From the NCBI RefSeq assembly GCF_003363135.1, contig NZ_QRBB01000002.1, forward strand, positions 186,001 through 250,000: DNA of 64,000 nt, written 5' to 3'. Below, piece by piece: positions 28,232-37,656 of the stretch (positions are counted from its first letter, which is position 1; each line of letters begins with the position of its first letter). Under the pieces are notes generated by a model that searched no databases, was not told the DNA's origin, and saw only the letters and a list, made by a program, of their open reading frames with translations. Made by a program: the position numbers and the translations under genes. Origin of the DNA: Alteriqipengyuania lutimaris. GTDB taxonomy: Bacteria; Pseudomonadota; Alphaproteobacteria; Sphingomonadales; Sphingomonadaceae.

Positions 28232-30184
28232 ATGTCCAGTATGACCCGACTTCCCTTTCTGGCCCTCGCCCTCGTTTCCACCACCTCCATCACGCCCCCC
28301 GCCTTCGCGCAGGACGCGGCGAGCTGGGACCGCGCCCGGGCGGAGCTGATCGCCAGCGCGCCCACGCAGATGACGCAGGCGGTCAACCGGTGGGAATATC
28401 TGATCGGGCAGGACGACCTGCCCTTCACCGAATATGCAGGCTTCCTGCTCGCCTATCCCGATTTCCCGCAGGCCGACCGCCTGCGCACCCGCGCCGAGGA
28501 TGCGCTGGATGAGAGCACGGCATCGCCCGAAAGCCTCGTCGCATACTTCGATGCGCTGCCACCGGTCACTAATGCGGGCAAGGCGCGCTACGCGCTGGCG
28601 CTGTCCTCCGTCTCGCGCCCCGAAGCCGCTGCAATGGCGCGCGAGGCATGGCGCAACGGCGAAATGAGCGCGACGAGCGAACCCTACCTCCTCTCGCTGT
28701 TCGGCAACCAGTTCACGCCCGAGGATGACGATGCGCGGATGAACGCGCTGCTGTGGCAGGGCGCGACCGAGGCCGCGCAGCGCCAGATCCGCCGCGTGTC
28801 GCCTGCCGCGCGCGACCGGTTCAGCCTGCGCCTTGCGATGATCCAGGGCTACGATCCGTCGAGCGCGGAAGTGCCCATCCCCGCCGATGCAACCCGCGAT
28901 GCGGGCTATGTCTACAACCTCGCCAAATATTACCGCCAGAACGGCCAGCTGCCGCAGGCGATCGCGCTGCTGGCGAACCGGCCATCCTTCGACTCCCCGG
29001 CGCATGATCCGGAAGCGTTCATCGGCGAAGCGCTCCGGATCGCGCGCGGCGCAGGCTCCGACCCATCGGCGAGCATCGCGGCCAAGGTCGACGATCTGTT
29101 CGCTCCCGGCACCGATGTCAGCAAGGGTGCCTATCGCCTGCGCGACGATTACACCTCGCTGATGTGGCTGGGCGGCACGAACGCCTACTGGAACCTCGGC
29201 CAGCCGGGTCGCGCGGCGCCGCTGTTCTATCGCTATGGCGCGGCGGCGCAGACGCCGCAGACCCGCTCCAAGGGCTTATACTGGGCGGGCCTCGCGTCCG
29301 AACGCGCGGGCGACCGCAGCGAAGCGAACCGCTATTACGAAATGGCCGCGCGCTATGCCGACCGCTTCTACGGCCAGCTCTCGCTCGCGAAGCTGGGCCG
29401 CGAGGTTCCGGCGCTGGGCGGCAACAACGTCGCCCTGCCGAGCACGCAACAGCGTACCGAGTTCGAGAATGCGGCCCTGACCAATGCGGTGCGCGAAGTC
29501 GCACGCGGTGCACCCTGGCAGGTCGGCATCCAGTTCTATCAGGCGATTTCCGACCGGGCCGAGACGCCCGAGGAACACGCACTGGTCGCCGAACTCGCAC
29601 GCGAGACCGGGCGGCGCGATCTGGCGGTCAATGTCGCCGAAGCGGCAGCCGCCGACGGCCACCGCGGCTTCGTGAGCCAGGGCTTCCCCACGGTGACGCC
29701 GCCGGGCGGGGCCAACTGGACGATGGTGCACGCGATCGCGCGGCAGGAAAGCCAGTTCGCGGCCAATGCGATCAGTCATGCGGGCGCGCGCGGGCTGATG
29801 CAGCTGATGCCCGCGACCGCGCGCGAGCAGGCCGGACAGCTCGGCCTTGGCTATAACCGCGACAACCTGATCGCCGACACATCCTACAACATGCGGCTGG
29901 GCGACGCCTATTTCGCGCGCATGCTCGACTATTACGGCGGCGCCTATCCGCTGGCGATCGCGGCCTATAATGCGGGCCCGGGGAACGTGAACCGCTGGCT
30001 GCGCGCCAATGGCGACCCGCGAACCGGCGGGATCGACTACGTGACCTGGATCGAACGGATTCCGATCTACGAGACCAAGAACTACGTCCAGCGCGTGATC
30101 GAGAATGCGGCCGTCTACGAGCAGCTCAATCCGAACCGTGCGATGACGGGGCGGCCCCGGATGGTGGGTGACTTCCTGCGCTGA
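28232..30184 (+). CDS. soluble lytic murein transglycosylase (Slt-like)
   Basis: 650 residues, periplasmic: a signal peptide (LPFLALALVSTTSITPPAFAQ), a long alpha-helical superhelical region of about 450 residues with tetratricopeptide-like helices, and a C-terminal SLT goose-type lysozyme domain. Its catalytic Glu is in IARQESQFAANAIS, followed by GARGLMQLMPATA, YNMRLGDAYF and AIAAYNAGPGNVNRW, all family markers. It cleaves the glycan strand to 1,6-anhydro products. The ATG at 28232 has AAGGAG 12 bases upstream. The greB gene follows after 20 bases. Confidence 0.95.
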   Translation: MSSMTRLPFLALALVSTTSITPPAFAQDAASWDRARAELIASAPTQMTQAVNRWEYLIGQDDLPFTEYAGFLLAYPDFPQADRLRTRAEDALDESTASPESLVAYFDALPPVTNAGKARYALALSSVSRPEAAAMAREAWRNGEMSATSEPYLLSLFGNQFTPEDDDARMNALLWQGATEAAQRQIRRVSPAARDRFSLRLAMIQGYDPSSAEVPIPADATRDAGYVYNLAKYYRQNGQLPQAIALLANRPSFDSPAHDPEAFIGEALRIARGAGSDPSASIAAKVDDLFAPGTDVSKGAYRLRDDYTSLMWLGGTNAYWNLGQPGRAAPLFYRYGAAAQTPQTRSKGLYWAGLASERAGDRSEANRYYEMAARYADRFYGQLSLAKLGREVPALGGNNVALPSTQQRTEFENAALTNAVREVARGAPWQVGIQFYQAISDRAETPEEHALVAELARETGRRDLAVNVAEAAAADGHRGFVSQGFPTVTPPGGANWTMVHAIARQESQFAANAISHAGARGLMQLMPATAREQAGQLGLGYNRDNLIADTSYNMRLGDAYFARMLDYYGGAYPLAIAAYNAGPGNVNRWLRANGDPRTGGIDYVTWIERIPIYETKNYVQRVIENAAVYEQLNPNRAMTGRPRMVGDFLR

Positions 30185-30204
30185 TCCGCGCTAACCGGGT
30201 CGGC

Positions 30205-30702
30205 ATGAAAGGCGACAACCCCATCACGCCCGCGGGCTACGCCGCGATGAAGGCGCGTTACGACCACCTGCTCGGCACCGCCCGGCCCGAGATCGTCGAG
30301 ATCGTCAGCTGGGCGGCAGGCAATGGCGACCGCTCCGAAAACGGCGACTACCTCTATGGCCGCAAGAAAATGCGCGAGATCGACCGAGAACTGGCGCATC
30401 TCGCGCGCCGGATGAAATCCGCGCGGGTGATCGACCCCGCCGACCAGCCCAACCGGGAGCGGGTGTTCTTCGGCGCGACCGTGACGCTCGTCGACGAGGA
30501 TGACCGCGAAAAGACGCTGACGCTGGTGGGCAACGACGAGGCCGAGGCAAGCGAGGGCCGGATCGGCTGGGGTTCGCCCATGGCCCGCGCGCTGCGTGGT
30601 GCCGAAGTCGGCGATACGCGAATGGTGAAAGGCCCCACGGGCCTGCGCGAATGGGAGGTGCTGGGCATTTCCTATCCCGAAAAGACGAGCCGGGCAGCAT
30701 GA
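30205..30702 (+). CDS. greB: transcription elongation factor GreB
   Basis: 165 residues. It stimulates transcript cleavage by backtracked RNA polymerase. The N-terminal coiled coil has the acidic tip pattern in NGDRSENGDYLYGRKKMREID, which with its length is more like GreB than GreA; the C-terminal FKBP-like domain includes VFFGATVTLVDED and the GWGSPMARAL segment. Its stop overlaps the ATG of the following exported protein gene (ATGA), so both are translated from one message. Confidence 0.93.
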   Translation: MKGDNPITPAGYAAMKARYDHLLGTARPEIVEIVSWAAGNGDRSENGDYLYGRKKMREIDRELAHLARRMKSARVIDPADQPNRERVFFGATVTLVDEDDREKTLTLVGNDEAEASEGRIGWGSPMARALRGAEVGDTRMVKGPTGLREWEVLGISYPEKTSRAA

Positions 30703-31190
30703 AGCGCGCTGCGCTGATGCTCGCGACGCTCGCGATGGCCTCGACCGCGCCCGCACTGGCGCGCTCTTCATTGGGCGTGTTCGACGATTGGGGCGCCTTC
30801 CGCGATCCGCGCCTGCCGCGATGCTATGCCATCGCCAAGGGCGAGCGCAGCAACGGCGCGCGCGATTTCGAGCCCTATGCGACCATCGGCACGTGGCCCA
30901 ACCGCAAGATCCGCAACCAGGTTCACGTGCGCCTGTCGCGCCGGCTTGCTCCCAATGGCGCGGTGACCTTGCGCGTGGGCGGCGACAGCTACGATCTGAC
31001 GGCTGGCGAAGCCGATGCCTGGGCGCTCGACCGGCGGATGGATGCGGCCATCGTCGCCGCGATGCGCGCAGGCAGCCGGATGAGCGTGAGTGCTACCGAC
31101 CGGGGCGGCAACCGCTTCACCGATCGCTACAGCCTCGCGGGCGTCGCCACCGCGATCGACGCGGCGACCATCGCCTGCGCGCGCGACTGA
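30699..31190 (+). CDS. exported IalB-like (invasion-associated locus B) protein
   Basis: 163 residues with a signal peptide (AALMLATLAMASTAPALA). The mature part carries the IalB-like pattern: DWGAFRDPRLPRCYAI, a WPNRKIRNQVHVRLS strand, then DRRMDAAIVAAMRAG, and a final Cys in DAATIACARD that can pair with the first to form a disulfide. IalB proteins are periplasmic and in Bartonella affect erythrocyte invasion; in free-living relatives the role is unknown. The ATG overlaps the greB stop. A strong terminator follows. Confidence 0.72.
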   Translation: MKRAALMLATLAMASTAPALARSSLGVFDDWGAFRDPRLPRCYAIAKGERSNGARDFEPYATIGTWPNRKIRNQVHVRLSRRLAPNGAVTLRVGGDSYDLTAGEADAWALDRRMDAAIVAAMRAGSRMSVSATDRGGNRFTDRYSLAGVATAIDAATIACARD

Positions 31191-31226
31191 GCCGACCTCC
31201 GCCAATCGCAGCTCCGAACAATAAAA

Positions 31227-31261
31227 GGGCGCGGCCCGCCAAGGCCACGCCCTCCTTTTTT
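31227..31261. terminator. Rho-independent terminator, likely bidirectional
   Basis: GGGCGCGGCC (31227-31236) pairs with GGCCACGCCC (31243-31252) with one mismatch, followed by CC and six T. On the minus strand four T from AAAA upstream follow, so it can also serve the convergent outer-membrane protein gene. Confidence 0.85.
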
Positions 31262-31278
31262 AGTCGGTCTGGCGTCGC

Positions 31279-31950
31279 TTAGAAGCGTGCGCCGACACCC
31301 ACGGTCACCTGGTGGCGATCGGTGTCGACATCGAAGCGTTCGCTGTCGGCCACGTCGTCCGCGAAATCGCCTTCCGCCCTCGAGTAGTTGGAATAGCGAT
31401 ACTCGATGTTCGTGAACAGATTGTTCCCGAAGGCATATTCGAGACCGCCACCGACGCGATAGCCGTCGAGGTCGTAGTCGGTTTCGAGTTCGGTCGTGCC
31501 GTCATTCGTGCGCAGGTCCAGCTTGGCGTTGGTGTAACCGCCCTTGGCGTAGAACATCATGTTCTCGTTGGCCTTCACGCCGACGCGCGCGCCGAGGTAC
31601 AGGTCACGGCCCGCCGACACGTTGCCGAAGCCGAAGCCTTCGAAATCGCCATTTTCGAAATCGGTGTCCGCGGTCGAGCCGGTCAGCTCTGCTTCGGGAC
31701 CGATCACGACACTGCCGAGATCGACGTCGTAACCGATCGCGCCGCCATACAGGAAGCCTTCGGCCGACTGGTCGTTGTTGTCTTCGTTGACATCGTCGTC
31801 GATGCTGCTGCCGGCGCGGAGCTGGTCGTAGCCGCCGGTGGCCTGCACGCGGAAACCGGAGAACGGCGAGTCCGTATCCACCTGCGCAGCGGCAGGCGTA
31901 GCGAGCGCGGCCATCGAAGCGGTGGCGAGAATTGCAAATGCAGTTTTCAT
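31279..31950 (-). CDS. outer-membrane beta-barrel porin-like protein
   Basis: 223 residues: a signal peptide (FAILATASMAALATPAAAQ) followed by about eight amphipathic strands. The mature protein is acidic, with alternating aromatic residues (GGYDQLRAG, FLYGGAIGYDVDLG, MMFYAKGGYTNAKLDL, FTNIEYRYSNYS) and a C-terminal strand ending in GVGARF, the terminal Phe signal for BAM insertion. This matches the OmpA-like/Omp25 'outer membrane beta-barrel' family (OMP_b-brl). ATG 31950 has AAGGAA upstream. It shares a terminator with the convergent greB operon. Confidence 0.9.
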   Translation of the reverse strand: MKTAFAILATASMAALATPAAAQVDTDSPFSGFRVQATGGYDQLRAGSSIDDDVNEDNNDQSAEGFLYGGAIGYDVDLGSVVIGPEAELTGSTADTDFENGDFEGFGFGNVSAGRDLYLGARVGVKANENMMFYAKGGYTNAKLDLRTNDGTTELETDYDLDGYRVGGGLEYAFGNNLFTNIEYRYSNYSRAEGDFADDVADSERFDVDTDRHQVTVGVGARF

Positions 31951-32222
31951 TTCAGATACTTCCTTCTTCATGGGTGCCGTCTGCGATGCGGCACACAGCG
32001 GAAGAATGGCCGACGGGCGACGAAGTTTCATGAATGTGACACAACAAGGATGTGTGGCATTACGGTAACATTCTTGCGCCGAGTTGCCCCGGGCGCAAGA
32101 CGGATTTCCGGAACGACCAGCGGCATATCCAAACGGCACCAATACCAACCTTAGTGAGTTTGGGGCCGCAGGCACCCCTGCCGTCCGCTCGTAGGACATC
32201 ACGTAAAAACAGGAGGATGTTC

Positions 32223-32762
32223 GTGGCTGAGATACCCGTAGAAAAGAAATCCAATATGAAATGGCTATGGATCGTGCTGCTGGCGCTGCTGGCAGCGCTG
32301 GTGCTGTGGTGGCTGCTGGCGGACGACGACGGCGAACAGGCGGCTGGCGAGCCCGTCGCGGTCGAACAGGGAACCGATCCTGAGATCGCCGACACCACGG
32401 CGGCTGCCGGGGCCATGACGATCGGCGCGATCCTCGCCAATCCGGAAGCTTTCTACGGCGAGGAAGGTTTCGAGGGCACGGTGACCGTCGGCGGACCGCT
32501 GACCGATCGCGGTTTCTGGATCGAGAACGATGGCGCGCGCATGTTCGCCCTGGTGATCGACGATCCCATCGATCGCACGATCGACATCAATACCGGTGCG
32601 ACCCTGCGCCTCGATGGCGGAACCATCCGCGAGGGTTCGACCATTGCCGCCGATGAGATCGAAGGCGACGGGCTCGATCAGGATACGATGGATGTTATCG
32701 CCGATCAGGACGCCGTCCTCGTGATCGACGAATCCAACATCACCATCGAAGACGAAGCCTGA
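32223..32762 (+). CDS. membrane-anchored hypothetical protein with OB-like C-terminal region
   Basis: 179 residues. AGGAGG (32211-32216) directly abuts ATG 32217, which is too close for initiation, while GTG 32223 is six bases away, so GTG is the better start. Residues about 12-33 form one hydrophobic helix (WLWIVLLALLAALVLWWLLA), then an acidic linker, then a domain (GEEGFEGTVTVGGPLTDRGFWIEN onward) that reads like a small beta-barrel that could bind ligand or nucleic acid. The fold is a guess. The PRC-barrel gene follows after 26 bases, so the two are likely an operon. Confidence 0.65.
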   Translation: MAEIPVEKKSNMKWLWIVLLALLAALVLWWLLADDDGEQAAGEPVAVEQGTDPEIADTTAAAGAMTIGAILANPEAFYGEEGFEGTVTVGGPLTDRGFWIENDGARMFALVIDDPIDRTIDINTGATLRLDGGTIREGSTIAADEIEGDGLDQDTMDVIADQDAVLVIDESNITIEDEA

Positions 32763-32788
32763 GCCAGCTCACACAACGGAGAACGCAA

Positions 32789-33106
32789 ATGTCATCCAAA
32801 TACGAAAATCTTCGCGAGCTGGACGATTACCAGCTGGTCCACGAAGACCAGGACCTGCGCGGCCACTCGCTCATGACCCATGACGGGCTGCATCTGGGAA
32901 CGATCAAGCGCATGCTCGTCGATCCCGATCATGATCATGTCGCCGGCCTCGTCCTCGAAGACAATCGCATCGTCCCGGTCTCGGAAATCGAGGTGAAAGA
33001 CGGCAATGCGCTGATCGATCCTGTCGACGCCGACGGCTTCGAACTCGCGCCGACCCCCAAACGCAACTTGTCGCGCGGGAGGGTCGCCGTTCGCCGCAGA
33101 GGCTGA
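32789..33106 (+). CDS. PRC-barrel domain protein
   Basis: 105 residues. The central part (HEDQDLRGHSLMTHDGLHLGTIKRMLVDPDHDHVAGLVLEDNRIVPVSEIEV) has the PRC-barrel pattern seen in photosynthetic reaction centre subunit H, RimM and many small stress proteins. There is no membrane segment. It follows a membrane-anchored gene and is followed by a terminator. Related genes are often stress-induced; here that is inference. Confidence 0.82.
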   Translation: MSSKYENLRELDDYQLVHEDQDLRGHSLMTHDGLHLGTIKRMLVDPDHDHVAGLVLEDNRIVPVSEIEVKDGNALIDPVDADGFELAPTPKRNLSRGRVAVRRRG

Positions 33107-33129
33107 TCGGCCAAATCCTGATGCTGAAT

Positions 33130-33172
33130 GCGGCGGCCTTTCCGGTTGAAGGAAGGGCCGCCGCAGTTTTTT
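33130..33172 (+). terminator. Rho-independent terminator
   Basis: GCGGCGGCC (33130-33138) pairs perfectly with GGCCGCCGC (33156-33164), with CTTTCC/GGAAG pairing further inward, followed by AG and six T. It ends the PRC-barrel operon before rlmN. Confidence 0.85.
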
Positions 33173-33251
33173 GAGGCTTGGCGGATTGCCTGCCGGAAGC
33201 CAATCGAGCGAGTTGGAATCTGTCCCAAACGCTCTATATACGCCCCTTCCC

Positions 33252-34505
33252 ATGGCCGACACAGACCTCATGACCACGCCCGGACCGATCGACCCGGTGC
33301 CGACCCCGCGCGATATCACGCCGCGGGCGGACGGACGCGTGGACCTGATTGGGCTGCCGAAGGCGCGCATCGCCGAGCTTTTCGAAGCGGCGGGGCTGGA
33401 CGCGAAGGCGGCCAAGCTGCGCTCCAAACAGGTGTTCCACTGGCTCTATCATCGCGGCGTAACCGAATTCGACGCGATGACCGACATCGCCAAGACGATG
33501 CGCCCGTGGCTGACCGAACGCTTCGTGATCGGGCGGCCCGAAGTGGTCGAAGCGCACCACTCGACCGACGGCACGCGCAAATGGGTGCTGCGGACCAGCG
33601 ACGGCAATGATTTCGAGATGGTCTTCATCCCCGATGCCGATCGCGGGACGCTGTGCATCTCCAGCCAGGTCGGCTGCACGCTCAACTGCCGCTTTTGCCA
33701 CACCGGCACGATGCGGCTCGTGCGCAACCTGACGCCGGGCGAGATCGTCGGCCAGGTCATGCTCGCGCGCGACAGCCTGGGCGAATGGCCCAAGGGATCG
33801 ATGGCCGGACTGGAGGACGTCGAGGACAGTTCGGAATATACCTCTGACGGGCGCCTGCTGACTAACATCGTGCTGATGGGCATGGGCGAGCCCCTCTACA
33901 ATTTCGACAATGTCCGCGACGCGATGAAGCTCGTCATGGACGGCGACGGACTTGCGCTGTCCAAGCGCCGCATCACGCTGTCGACCAGCGGCGTCGTCCC
34001 GATGATGGAGCGCTGCGGCGAGGAGATCGGCGTCAATCTGGCGGTCTCGCTCCATGCCGTGCGCAAGGACATCCGCGACGAGATCGTGCCGCTCAACAAG
34101 AAGTACGGCATCGAGGATCTGCTGCAGGCCTGCGCCGACTATCCGGGTGCGAGCAATGCGCGCCGGATCACCTTCGAGTACATCATGCTCAAGGACAAGA
34201 ACGACAGCGACGAGGATGCGCGCGAGCTCGTACGCCTGCTGCGCCAGTACGACCTGCCCGCCAAGGTGAACCTGATCCCGTTCAACCCGTGGCCCGGCAG
34301 CGACTACGAAACCTCCACGCCGGAACGTATCCGCGCTTTCTCGGACATCGTCTTCGAAGGCGGAATCAGCGCGCCGGTCCGCACCCCGCGCGGGCGCGAT
34401 ATCGGCGCGGCCTGCGGCCAGCTGAAGACCGCTGCGGAGAAGAAGAGCCGCGCCCAGCGGGATCGCGAAGCCGCGGAAGCTGCCGAGGAAAAAAGCCCCG
34501 CGTGA
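33252..34505 (+). CDS. rlmN: dual-specificity 23S rRNA/tRNA adenine C2-methyltransferase RlmN
   Basis: 417 residues. Radical-SAM enzyme that methylates A2503 of 23S rRNA and A37 of some tRNAs. It has the CxxxCxxC cluster motif in [12 protein letters not shown], the preceding [10 protein letters not shown], the [13 protein letters not shown] segment, and a C-terminal methyl-carrier Cys in [13 protein letters not shown] 20-residue insert after [18 protein letters not shown] is normal for alphaproteobacteria. ATG 33252 was chosen because the text upstream is not protein-like. The MOSC gene starts within its stop codon (GTGA), so the two are cotranslated. Confidence 0.96.
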   Translation: MADTDLMTTPGPIDPVPTPRDITPRADGRVDLIGLPKARIAELFEAAGLDAKAAKLRSKQVFHWLYHRGVTEFDAMTDIAKTMRPWLTERFVIGRPEVVEAHHSTDGTRKWVLRTSDGNDFEMVFIPDADRGTLCISSQVGCTLNCRFCHTGTMRLVRNLTPGEIVGQVMLARDSLGEWPKGSMAGLEDVEDSSEYTSDGRLLTNIVLMGMGEPLYNFDNVRDAMKLVMDGDGLALSKRRITLSTSGVVPMMERCGEEIGVNLAVSLHAVRKDIRDEIVPLNKKYGIEDLLQACADYPGASNARRITFEYIMLKDKNDSDEDARELVRLLRQYDLPAKVNLIPFNPWPGSDYETSTPERIRAFSDIVFEGGISAPVRTPRGRDIGAACGQLKTAAEKKSRAQRDREAAEAAEEKSPA

Positions 34506-35149
34506 GCCTGACGGTCGAAGCAATCTGCGCCGGACGCGCAGCCCTGCTTCCCGGCGACAAACGCAGCGCCATCTCCAAATCGCCAATCGACGGCCCGGTG
34601 GACATCGGGCCGCGCGGTGTGGCGGGCGACGAGCAGGTCGACCGCAGGCATCACGGCTTCCCGGCCATGGCCGTGCATCTCTACCCGGCAGACCACTACG
34701 CATGGCTGCGCGATCTGTTCGGTGATCGCCCCGCGCTGGCCGGGCCGGGCGGCATGGGCGAGAACCTGTTCGTGCACGGGGTCGACGAAACCGCAGTCTG
34801 CATCGGCGACCGGTTCCGCCTTGGCACCGCGATCATCGAGGTTTCCCAGCCGCGCCAGCCCTGCGCCACGATCGAACGCCATCTGGGCCGCAAGGGCATC
34901 GTCAAGGCGATCGTCGAGAGCGGGCGCTGCGGCATGTTCTTTCGCGTGATCGAGCCCGGCTTGGCCCAAGCGGGAGACACGCTGGACCCGATAGAGCAAG
35001 GGGCAGCCGACTGGACGGTGCGGCGCGCCTTCTGCCTAGTCTATAGGGGCGGCAAGCCGGATCGCGGCGAGCTGGAAGAACTGGCCAGCCTCCCTCGCGT
35101 ATCGGATCGGCTGGTCCACGACATTCGCCGCAAGCATCCGGCCACCTGA
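34502..35149 (+). CDS. MOSC domain-containing protein (YiiM-like)
   Basis: 215 residues. MOSC domains occur in molybdenum cofactor sulfurases and in enzymes such as YiiM/YcbX that reduce N-hydroxylated bases with Mo cofactor. Visible are the opening [61 protein letters not shown] (candidate Mo-ligand Cys) and a C-terminal helical part with [11 protein letters not shown] 34502 overlaps the rlmN stop. No Mo-cofactor biosynthesis gene is adjacent, but a molybdopterin lipoprotein gene lies about 3 kb downstream. Confidence 0.88.
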   Translation: MSLTVEAICAGRAALLPGDKRSAISKSPIDGPVDIGPRGVAGDEQVDRRHHGFPAMAVHLYPADHYAWLRDLFGDRPALAGPGGMGENLFVHGVDETAVCIGDRFRLGTAIIEVSQPRQPCATIERHLGRKGIVKAIVESGRCGMFFRVIEPGLAQAGDTLDPIEQGAADWTVRRAFCLVYRGGKPDRGELEELASLPRVSDRLVHDIRRKHPAT

Positions 35150-35250
35150 TCGTGGCGGTCGGACGGTCATCCCTGACCGCCAGCCAGCCACCGCTTGAAA
35201 CGAGCGCGCAGAGGTGTAACACCCCGATAACACACCAAGGGAGGTTTTGC

Positions 35251-36231
35251 TTGCGCACATTTCTGACGATTTTCGCCGCGTTCGGCCTAGGGCTCTCGAC
35301 CAGCGCCGCGGCCGATCCCGGCCCGCCGGTCGCCCCGACCGAGATCATGGTCGGCGAGCAACTGCCCTATGCCTTTTTCGCGACGCCCGAGGGTGAGGGT
35401 CCCTTCCCCGTCGTGATCGTCCTGGGCGGAAGCGAAGGCGGCGACATGGGTTCGCGCGGCTCGGCCCCGCGCTTCATCGATGAGGGCTATGCCGTGCTCG
35501 GCCTGCCCTACTACTCCCCGGGCTACCTCCCGCCCGAACGGCGGCTGCCCGACCTGCCCGAAGCATTCGATTCGATCCCGCTCGAAAAGCTCGCCATCGC
35601 GCGCGACTGGCTTCGTGCGCGCAAGGATGTGAGGGCCGACGCGATCGGGCTCTACGGCGTCTCCAAGGGAGCCGAATTCGTCCTCGCCGGTGCCAGCCGG
35701 ATCGACGGCTTCGCCGCGGTCGTCGCCATCGTGCCGAGCGACGTGATCTGGGAAGGCTGGGGCCCTCGCGCCGCGCCGGGCGAGGTCAGCAGCTTCTCAT
35801 GGAACGGCGAACCGCTGCCCTTCGTGCCCTATCTCGGCATGGAAGAGGAATTCGCGAAGTATGCGATCCCCGGCGCAGTCGTGCGTCTGCGTACCCCGCA
35901 GGATGCCGGACGCCGCGCCAATCCCGATCGCGTACCCGCCGCGCGCATCCGGGTGGAGGAGATCGACGAGCCCGTGCTGGTCGCGGGCGGCGATGCCGAC
36001 AATACCTGGGCCTCGGGCGCAATGGCGCAGAACATCGCCGAACGGCGCGCCGAAGCAGGCGGGCTCGAGACGGTCGCGATGATCTATCCCGAAGCCGGCC
36101 ATGCACTGTCGGGCACTGGCGTCCAGCGTAACGAGGGCACGTTTCGCTACGACGAGGCGACGCTCGCCGCGCAACAGGAAATCTGGCCCGCGACCCTCGC
36201 CTTCCTAGCCGAGCATCTGAAGGGCGAATGA
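35251..36231 (+). CDS. exported alpha/beta hydrolase (BAAT C-terminal / dienelactone hydrolase-like)
   Basis: 326 residues. Translation probably begins at TTG 35251: AAGGGAGG ends six bases upstream and the product then opens with a clean signal peptide (FLTIFAAFGLGLSTSAAA). The nucleophile motif is GVSKG in GLYGVSKGAEFVLAG, the acid is in VAGGDADNTWASG, and the His is in YPEAGHALSG, giving the full Ser-Asp-His set. The composition matches the acyl-CoA:amino acid N-acyltransferase C-terminal (BAAT_C) domain, often a thioesterase. Its stop overlaps the next ATG, and it heads an apparent five-gene operon. Substrate unknown. Confidence 0.85.
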   Translation: MRTFLTIFAAFGLGLSTSAAADPGPPVAPTEIMVGEQLPYAFFATPEGEGPFPVVIVLGGSEGGDMGSRGSAPRFIDEGYAVLGLPYYSPGYLPPERRLPDLPEAFDSIPLEKLAIARDWLRARKDVRADAIGLYGVSKGAEFVLAGASRIDGFAAVVAIVPSDVIWEGWGPRAAPGEVSSFSWNGEPLPFVPYLGMEEEFAKYAIPGAVVRLRTPQDAGRRANPDRVPAARIRVEEIDEPVLVAGGDADNTWASGAMAQNIAERRAEAGGLETVAMIYPEAGHALSGTGVQRNEGTFRYDEATLAAQQEIWPATLAFLAEHLKGE

Positions 36232-36848
36232 GCACCGATCGCGCGACGATTGCTTACTACGAGCAGGCCGCTCCGCACTACACCGCCAGCACCGCGCAGG
36301 ACTGGCACCGGCACCTCGACCCGTTCCTCGACAGGCTCGAGCCGGGCGCGTGGCTGCTGGAACTGGGCTGCGGGTGCGGAGCGGACGCCGCGCATATGGC
36401 GAAGCGCGGGTTCCGGGTCGATGCGACCGACGGCACCCGCGCCATGACCCGCAAGGCAAACGAACGCTTCGGAATCGACGCGCGCGTCATGCTGTTCGAA
36501 GAGCTAGACGCCTCGGCGCGGTACGACGCGGTGTGGGCCCATGCCTCGCTCCTGCACGCGCCGCGCGCGGACCTGCCCGGTATTTTCGGGCGGATCCATA
36601 CGGCGCTCAAACCCGGCGGCTGGCATTTCGCCAACTTCAAGCTGGGCGATGCCGATCATCCCGACGAAGGCCGCGATCCTCTGGGCCGGTGGACCAACCT
36701 GCCCGACGAGGCGGGGCTTGAGGCGGCCTATGTGCAAGCCGGCTTCGCGGTCGTCGAGACCGAACGCTATCGCGGCAATGGCTCGGACGGCGTCCAGCGT
36801 GACTGGCTGGCGCTCACTTTGCGCACGCGTTCCGGAATTCACCTTTAA
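36228..36848 (+). CDS. class I SAM-dependent methyltransferase
   Basis: 206 residues. The Rossmann methyltransferase motif I is WLLELGCGCGADAAHMAKRG, followed by motif II acid in VDATDGT and motif III-like DAVWAHASLLH; LKPGGWHFANFKLG is the usual post-III strand. The overall form resembles Tam/UbiE-type small-molecule methyltransferases. Start ATG overlaps the hydrolase stop (ATGA). The substrate cannot be read from the sequence; the operon also encodes a pteridine-reductase-like SDR, a cytochrome b and a molybdopterin lipoprotein. Confidence 0.88.
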   Translation: MSTDRATIAYYEQAAPHYTASTAQDWHRHLDPFLDRLEPGAWLLELGCGCGADAAHMAKRGFRVDATDGTRAMTRKANERFGIDARVMLFEELDASARYDAVWAHASLLHAPRADLPGIFGRIHTALKPGGWHFANFKLGDADHPDEGRDPLGRWTNLPDEAGLEAAYVQAGFAVVETERYRGNGSDGVQRDWLALTLRTRSGIHL

Positions 36849-36885
36849 TCCAGCGCGCCAGTGTGGTCTTATCGGGCCCGTGAAA

Positions 36886-37656
36886 ATGCGTGCCGTACTC
36901 GTAACCGGAGGCGCCCAGCGCGTCGGCGCGGCGTTCTCGCGGGCATTCGCCGCTGCGGGCTGGCACGTCGTCATCCATTATCGCTCGTCGCAGGAAGCGG
37001 CGGCGAAGCTCGCGGCCGAGCTTCCCTCGGCCGAGACCGTGCAGGCGGATTTCTCGCAAGGCGATGCGCCCGACCGGCTGGCGCGCAGCATTGCCGCGCG
37101 GCTCGACGACTGGCGTTGCCTCGTCAACTCGGCGTCGGTTTTCAAACCGGACGATGTAACCGCCCTCGATCCGGCGACGTACGACAAGGCCATGAGTGTC
37201 AACGCCCGCGCCCCTGCCCTGCTCGCCCAGAGCTATCTCGCCCATGCGAAGGCGCGCGCGGGCCGTCGCGTGATCCAGGTGACCGACCAGAAGCTCGCCA
37301 ACCCCAACCCCGATTTCTTCAGCTACACCATGAGCAAGCACGCGCTCGATTCGACGATCCGGATGCTCGCGCAGACGCGTGACAACGGGGGCGCCGCCCG
37401 GCTGGAGGATCGCGTCTACGGCCTCGCGCCCGGCGCCATCCTCGCCAGCCACGACCAGAGCGAGGAGGAGGCGGAGCGATCCCACCTACTCAACCTGCGC
37501 CGCCGCAGGACCATGCCGCATGACGTGGCGGAGGCGGCGGTGTTCCTCGCGGGCGGGGACCTCGCCAGCGGCGAGACGCTGTTCGTGGACAATGGCCAGC
37601 ACCTGCTGAGCCAGCCGCGCGATGTCATCTATCTCGAACGGGAGGGCGCGCGATGA
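36886..37656 (+). CDS. SDR oxidoreductase with pteridine-reductase signature (FolM/PTR1-like)
   Basis: 256 residues. The nucleotide-binding motif is TGGAQRVG: Arg replaces the usual central Gly of TGxxxGxG, which is the mark of PTR1/FolM pteridine reductases. HYRSS after strand 2 holds the basic residues for NADPH, NSASVF replaces NNAG, and the YTMSKHAL segment supplies the catalytic Tyr and Lys. The predicted activity is NADPH-dependent reduction of dihydropterins. ATG 36886 is used; a GTG two codons earlier is equally in frame. Its stop overlaps the start of the cytochrome b gene, so the operon link is tight. Confidence 0.82.
   Translation: MRAVLVTGGAQRVGAAFSRAFAAAGWHVVIHYRSSQEAAAKLAAELPSAETVQADFSQGDAPDRLARSIAARLDDWRCLVNSASVFKPDDVTALDPATYDKAMSVNARAPALLAQSYLAHAKARAGRRVIQVTDQKLANPNPDFFSYTMSKHALDSTIRMLAQTRDNGGAARLEDRVYGLAPGAILASHDQSEEEAERSHLLNLRRRRTMPHDVAEAAVFLAGGDLASGETLFVDNGQHLLSQPRDVIYLEREGAR

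Noticed and set aside
32112..32145. EcfG promoter upstream of the membrane-anchored gene
   Set aside because: GGAAC is present but no CGTT follows at 16-17 bases.
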